A stretch of 64,000 bases of DNA from Actinoplanes sp. L3-i22 (GTDB lineage: Bacteria > Actinomycetota > Actinomycetes > Mycobacteriales > Micromonosporaceae), in NCBI RefSeq assembly GCF_019704555.1, contig NZ_AP024745.1, forward strand, positions 6,332,501 through 6,396,500. Reading direction: 5' to 3'. A program made the position numbers and the translations under genes. Of the stretch, positions 61,136 through 64,000 are shown in pieces. Each line of letters starts with the position of its first letter. Positions within the stretch are counted from its first letter, which is position 1. The notes under the pieces are model-generated. The model was not told the origin of the DNA, did no database searches, and worked only from the letters and a program-made list of their open reading frames with translations.

Positions 61136-61831
61136 TCAAAGACTCAGAATCAGCTTGCGTACGTCGTCAGGCCGCGACAGAAACGGATGATGACCGGCGT
61201 CGATCTCGACAGTCCGGCCGGCCCGCCTGGCGAACTCCCGCTGCATCCGGGCCGGCGTGCCCCGGTCGTCGGCGCACACCAGGTAGGTCGACGGGATGTC
61301 GTGCCAGGCGGCCGCCCCGACCGGCTGCCCGGTCACCCGGACGCTCTGCCGCGCGAGGTGTTCCGGCGCCTGGGCCCACACGTCCGCGTCGCAGTCCTGC
61401 AGGAACGTGTCGACGAGCAGGCCGGGGTCGACCCCGAAGGTGCCAGCGACCGGGTCGATGTCCAGGAACGGGGCGGGCCCGCCGTCGCCGAAATCGGACA
61501 GGCTCTGCCCGATCTCCGGCAGGTAGCTGGAGATCAGGAGCAGGTGCCGCACCGAGCCGATCCCGGCGGCCGCCTCCGCGGTCACGATGCCGCCGTAACT
61601 GTGCGCCACGACGATCGTCGGCTCGTCGCCGTCCAGCAGCACCCGCCGTACGGCCGCGATGTCCTCAGCCAGGCCGGGGCCGTCGGTCCCGGCCGCAACC
61701 CCGGCCTCGCCGCAGCTGGGGAGCGCCGGCGTCACGCTCGCCACGCCGTGCTCCGCCAGCAGCGCCGCCGTCCGGTGCCACCACCACGATCCATCCCGCA
61801 CGCAGGCGCCGTGCACGAACACCACTCTCAT
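61136..61831 (-). CDS. alpha/beta-fold hydrolase
   Basis: Predicted 231-residue serine hydrolase. The oxyanion segment FVHGACVRDGSWWW lies near residues 4-17, the nucleophile elbow VAHSYGG about 84-90, the acid Asp in LVCADDRGT, and the His in AGHHPFLSRPD. Substrate unknown; the closest pattern is esterase or methyl-salicylate-esterase-like proteins. ATG at 61831 with GGAGGT upstream. It is divergent from the TetR-family gene at 61911 and converges with the regulator at 61126 with 9 bp between. Confidence 0.88.
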   Translation of the reverse strand: MRVVFVHGACVRDGSWWWHRTAALLAEHGVASVTPALPSCGEAGVAAGTDGPGLAEDIAAVRRVLLDGDEPTIVVAHSYGGIVTAEAAAGIGSVRHLLLISSYLPEIGQSLSDFGDGGPAPFLDIDPVAGTFGVDPGLLVDTFLQDCDADVWAQAPEHLARQSVRVTGQPVGAAAWHDIPSTYLVCADDRGTPARMQREFARRAGRTVEIDAGHHPFLSRPDDVRKLILSL

Positions 61832-61879
61832 CACTACCTCCACGTCCGCCCTGGTCAGGCCGTCCCGATCAACGGTAGA

Positions 61880-61895
61880 CGTAGCGATCGTTACG
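61880..61895. promoter_or_regulatory. candidate TetR-family operator
   Basis: CGTAGCGATCGTTACG is palindromic at 14 of 16 positions. It is the only clear dyad in the 79-bp gap between the hydrolase and its divergent TetR-type regulator. Confidence 0.5.
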
Positions 61896-61910
61896 CGAAA
61901 AGATGGGGCG

Positions 61911-62462
61911 ATGGGACGGCGGACGCAGCCCGAGATCAGGGAACGGTTGCTCGACGCGTGCACCGATCACGCGCTCGCGCACGGCCTGCCCGACCGGCTC
62001 GGGCCACTGGCGCGCGGCACCGGCACGTCGGCGCGGATGCTGATCTACCACTTCGGCACCCGGGACGCGCTGCTGCGGGCCGTGCTCGGGCGCGCCCGGC
62101 AGCGCCAGCTCGACACGTTCGGTGACCTGCTGCGGGCCCGGCCCGGCGAGGACTACCCGGCCACGCTGCGGCAGGCCTGGGCCGCGATGACCGGGCCGGC
62201 CGGGCGGCCGTTCCTGCGCATGTTCGGTCAGCTGCAGCGAAGCTCGGACCTGTGGCCGGACTTCCGGCGGATCGCGACGACGGACTGGCTGGAACCGCTC
62301 GCCGCCGGCTTGCGCACCATCGGCCGGGAGGAACTCGCCACCCTGCTGCTGGCCGTGATCCGCGGCCTGCTGATGGACCTCGACGCCACCGCCGACACCA
62401 CCCGCGCCGACCAGGCCTTCCACCAGTTCCTCACGATGCTGGACCCGGCGCCGGCGCCGTGA
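61911..62462 (+). CDS. TetR-family transcriptional regulator
   Basis: Predicted 183-residue repressor. The HTH (about 10-52) has the variant core LGPLARGTGTSARMLIYHFG, followed by a helical ligand-binding domain. ATG at 61911 (MGRRTQPEIRERLLDAC) without clear ribosome site, probably leaderless. It is divergent from the alpha/beta hydrolase, its likely target, and overlaps the convergent Zn-ribbon-like gene by 32 bp. Confidence 0.87.
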   Translation: MGRRTQPEIRERLLDACTDHALAHGLPDRLGPLARGTGTSARMLIYHFGTRDALLRAVLGRARQRQLDTFGDLLRARPGEDYPATLRQAWAAMTGPAGRPFLRMFGQLQRSSDLWPDFRRIATTDWLEPLAAGLRTIGREELATLLLAVIRGLLMDLDATADTTRADQAFHQFLTMLDPAPAP

Positions 62463-62811
62463 CGCCCTCCGGATCGCGGGCGGCCAGCACGACCGCGACC
62501 GCGACGCCACGGCGGACGGCCAGCCGGCGCCGCCGCCGCACCTGCGCGCCGGTGCGCGGCCGGAATTTCGGCTCGCGACCACAGCCGCACGCCTCGAAAC
62601 CCTCGTAGCGCAGCCCCGCGGCGAGCACCGCGGCCACGGCTGCCCAGCCGGCGGCGTCCCGGCGCCGCGGGGCGGCGAAGTCCCGGCCCGCGAGCACCAT
62701 GGGTGCACGGCACCGCGGACACGGATGGTCCACTCCGTCCTGCGGCTGCTTGCCGCTACTGCGACACGGCACGCACACGTAGTGAACCCGGTAAGGGCTT
62801 CCCCAGCACAT
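62431..62811 (-). CDS. Zn-ribbon-like conserved hypothetical protein
   Basis: Predicted 126-residue protein. Two CxxC pairs (CVPC and CPRC) at the N-terminus make a zinc ribbon, followed by a conserved-looking AAPRRRDAAGWAAVAAVLAA segment and a CGCGREPKFRPRT motif, then a basic stretch RRRRR. Proteins of this pattern are common in actinobacteria, often mis-annotated as deoxyxylulose-5-phosphate synthase; there is no evidence for that activity. The C-terminal 10 codons overlap the TetR gene in antisense. Confidence 0.78.
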   Translation of the reverse strand: MCWGSPYRVHYVCVPCRSSGKQPQDGVDHPCPRCRAPMVLAGRDFAAPRRRDAAGWAAVAAVLAAGLRYEGFEACGCGREPKFRPRTGAQVRRRRRLAVRRGVAVAVVLAARDPEGVTAPAPGPAS

Positions 62812-62838
62812 CCGGATGGCCCGCCCGACCCGCGCGCG

Positions 62839-63138
62839 TCAGCCGGTGACCATGCGGATCAGGGCGTTGCCGCCCAGCATGATCAGGTCCGCGCCGGCGA
62901 CGAAGGCCATGCTGCGCCGCATCCAGTGCGCGCTCTCCTCCGGGTCGGCCCCGGTGATGCCGCGCGCCGCGTAGACCAGCGCGGCCAGCACCAGCGGGAT
63001 CCCCGGCAGGAGCAGGAACGCGTTCGACCGCGGCGCGTTGCCGCCGGTCACCAGCAGGGTCAGCATCACCGCCGGGAGGACTCCGAACAGGAGCACGGCG
63101 ACCCCGCCGTACCAGCGCAGTGTCCGCACGTCCGTCAT
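62839..63138 (-). CDS. small integral membrane protein
   Basis: Predicted 99-residue protein with three hydrophobic helices (about 10-31, 41-59 and 75-95). Nothing further is recognised. It lies between the Zn-ribbon-like gene and the sigma factor gene, all on the minus strand, with a 33-bp gap to the latter, so it may be co-transcribed with the sigma factor. Confidence 0.72.
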   Translation of the reverse strand: MTDVRTLRWYGGVAVLLFGVLPAVMLTLLVTGGNAPRSNAFLLLPGIPLVLAALVYAARGITGADPEESAHWMRRSMAFVAGADLIMLGGNALIRMVTG

Positions 63139-63171
63139 GCGGCAGAGCTTAGCCGCGCGGTCGCCGGACGG

Positions 63172-63978
63172 TCAGGCGGGGACGCCGCCGAGGCCGGTCC
63201 GCAGCTTCGCGAGCGCCTTGGTGAGCAGCCGCGACACGTGCATCTGGGAGATCCCGATCTGCTCGGCGATCTGCGACTGGGTCAGGTTCCCGTAGAAGCG
63301 CAGGCTGATGATCTTCTGCTCGCGCTCGTCCAGGGCCGCCATCGCCGGGCCGAGCGCGACCCGCAGCTCGGCCTCCTCGAAGCCGGCGTCCAGGCAGCCG
63401 AGCGTCTCGCCGAGCTCCGAGCCGTTCTCGCTGACCGGCGTCGACAGGCTGGCCGAGTTGTAGGCGCGGGCGCCCTCCAGGCCCTCGATCACCTCGTCCT
63501 CGGTGACGCCCAGGTGCTCGGCGATGTCCGCGACGGTCGGCGAGCGGCCCAGCGTGTGGCTGAGCGTGTTGTTCGCGCCGGTGATCGCCAGGCGCAGCTC
63601 CTGCAGCCGGCGCGGGACCCGCACCGACCAGGTCTTGTCCCGGAAGTGCCGCTTCAGCTCGCCGACGATGGTCGGGATCGCGAAGCCGGCGAAGTCGACG
63701 CCGCGGTCCGGCTCGAACCGGTCGGCGGCCTTGATCAGCCCGAGCACCGCGACCTGGTAGAGGTCGTCGCGCGGCTCGCCCCGGTTGGCGTACCGGCTGG
63801 ACAGGTGCCGGGCCAGTGGCAGCCACGCCTCGATCGCGCGGTCCCGCAGGCCGGGCCGGGACGGGTGCCCGGCGGGCAGCGCCGCCATCGCGGTGATCAG
63901 GTCGCTGGCCAGGTCCGTGCTCGCGGACGCGTCGACGTGCACATCGGCGTGGACTGCGGGTTCGGTGATCACGGTCAT
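63172..63978 (-). CDS. SigB/SigF/SigG-family RNA polymerase sigma factor
   Basis: Predicted 268-residue alternative sigma factor. Region 2 (about 45-115) includes EPRDDLYQVAVLGLIKAADR and IPTIVGELKRHFRDKTWSVR; region 3 is about 130-190; region 4 (about 205-260) has LDEREQKIISLRFYGNLTQS and QIAEQIGISQMHVSRLLTKA. The class handles stress and development and is usually held by an RsbW-type anti-sigma factor. None is adjacent, but MEDS-STAS and MEDS-HATPase proteins are encoded at 27431-29226. Its start is near the window edge, so upstream genes are not visible. Confidence 0.93.
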   Translation of the reverse strand: MTVITEPAVHADVHVDASASTDLASDLITAMAALPAGHPSRPGLRDRAIEAWLPLARHLSSRYANRGEPRDDLYQVAVLGLIKAADRFEPDRGVDFAGFAIPTIVGELKRHFRDKTWSVRVPRRLQELRLAITGANNTLSHTLGRSPTVADIAEHLGVTEDEVIEGLEGARAYNSASLSTPVSENGSELGETLGCLDAGFEEAELRVALGPAMAALDEREQKIISLRFYGNLTQSQIAEQIGISQMHVSRLLTKALAKLRTGLGGVPA

Positions 63979-64000
63979 CCGGCTGCGCTCCTCGGTGTCG

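Noticed and set aside
62431..62811. Deoxyxylulose-5-phosphate synthase annotation
   Set aside because: Similar small Zn-ribbon-like proteins often carry this name in databases, but the protein is 126 residues with no thiamine-diphosphate motif.

Overview
The window is very GC-rich DNA packed with protein genes. GTG and TTG starts are common, many genes overlap by 4 nt (ATGA or GTGA), and the gene content is that of a filamentous actinobacterium: DUF742 and conservon-type kinase, an Ini (IniR/IniB/dynamin) cluster, SigB/SigF-type sigma factor, MEDS-domain partner-switching proteins, and many NarL-type two-component systems. I infer Micromonosporaceae, probably Actinoplanes-like. That is inference from style and content, not from a marker gene. 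I see no rRNA, tRNA, CRISPR array, insertion sequence or phage module.

Layout. 1-2 kb: short-chain dehydrogenase with a divergent XRE/MmyB-like regulator. 2.2-8.3 kb: OmpR-type two-component system beside an efflux adaptor and a FtsX-like ABC permease; the ATPase gene expected between them is reduced to a 28-codon remnant. A lipoprotein follows. 8.3-15.2 kb: diguanylate cyclase, secreted protein, monooxygenase/TetR pair, EamA transporter, and a rifampicin-monooxygenase-like gene (rox) with a possible leader peptide. 15.3-20.5 kb: HtrA-like protease, methionine aminopeptidase with a divergent small HTH regulator, inositol-phosphatase-like enzyme, polytopic membrane protein. 20.5-24.1 kb: an unrecognised, translationally coupled three-gene cassette: a two-TM protein, a P-loop-less STAND/HEAT-like protein, and an SPFH-like protein. 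The first two share a near-identical short motif. 24.2-26 kb: a TetR-like repressor and a TetX-like flavin monooxygenase, divergent across two tetO-like operators. 26-29.2 kb: cyclopropane-fatty-acid synthase and two MEDS-domain signalling proteins.

29.3-41.6 kb is an envelope-stress type region. On the minus strand, Hsp70-like, IniR-like, CvnA-like kinase, DUF742 and a CBM2-like membrane protein form one operon. Divergent from it are IniB-like, IniA-like and IniC-like genes, then a wall-directed secreted protein and a LuxR-type regulator with a degenerate receiver domain. 42.4-51 kb: a regulator with DNA-binding domains at both ends (MerR and LuxR) precedes two aldehyde dehydrogenases, an alcohol dehydrogenase, a DAO-type FAD oxidase and an APC permease, which fit polyamine or amine catabolism. 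51.2-61.1 kb: orphan NarL-type kinase, MMPL transporter, P-type ATPase, ABC transporter and a NarL-type two-component pair. Palindromes of the type GTACCGC-N4-GCGGTAC recur in three intergenic regions here and suggest one regulon. 61.1-64 kb: alpha/beta hydrolase with divergent TetR regulator, a Zn-ribbon-like protein, a small membrane protein and a SigB/SigF-family sigma factor.

Best leads for novelty: the 20.5-24.1 kb cassette with its shared RDFVxGDV motif; the ATPase deletion remnant; the fused Ini/conservon operon with dynamin-like proteins whose GTPase motifs are degenerate in complementary ways; and the TetR/TetX-like divergon.
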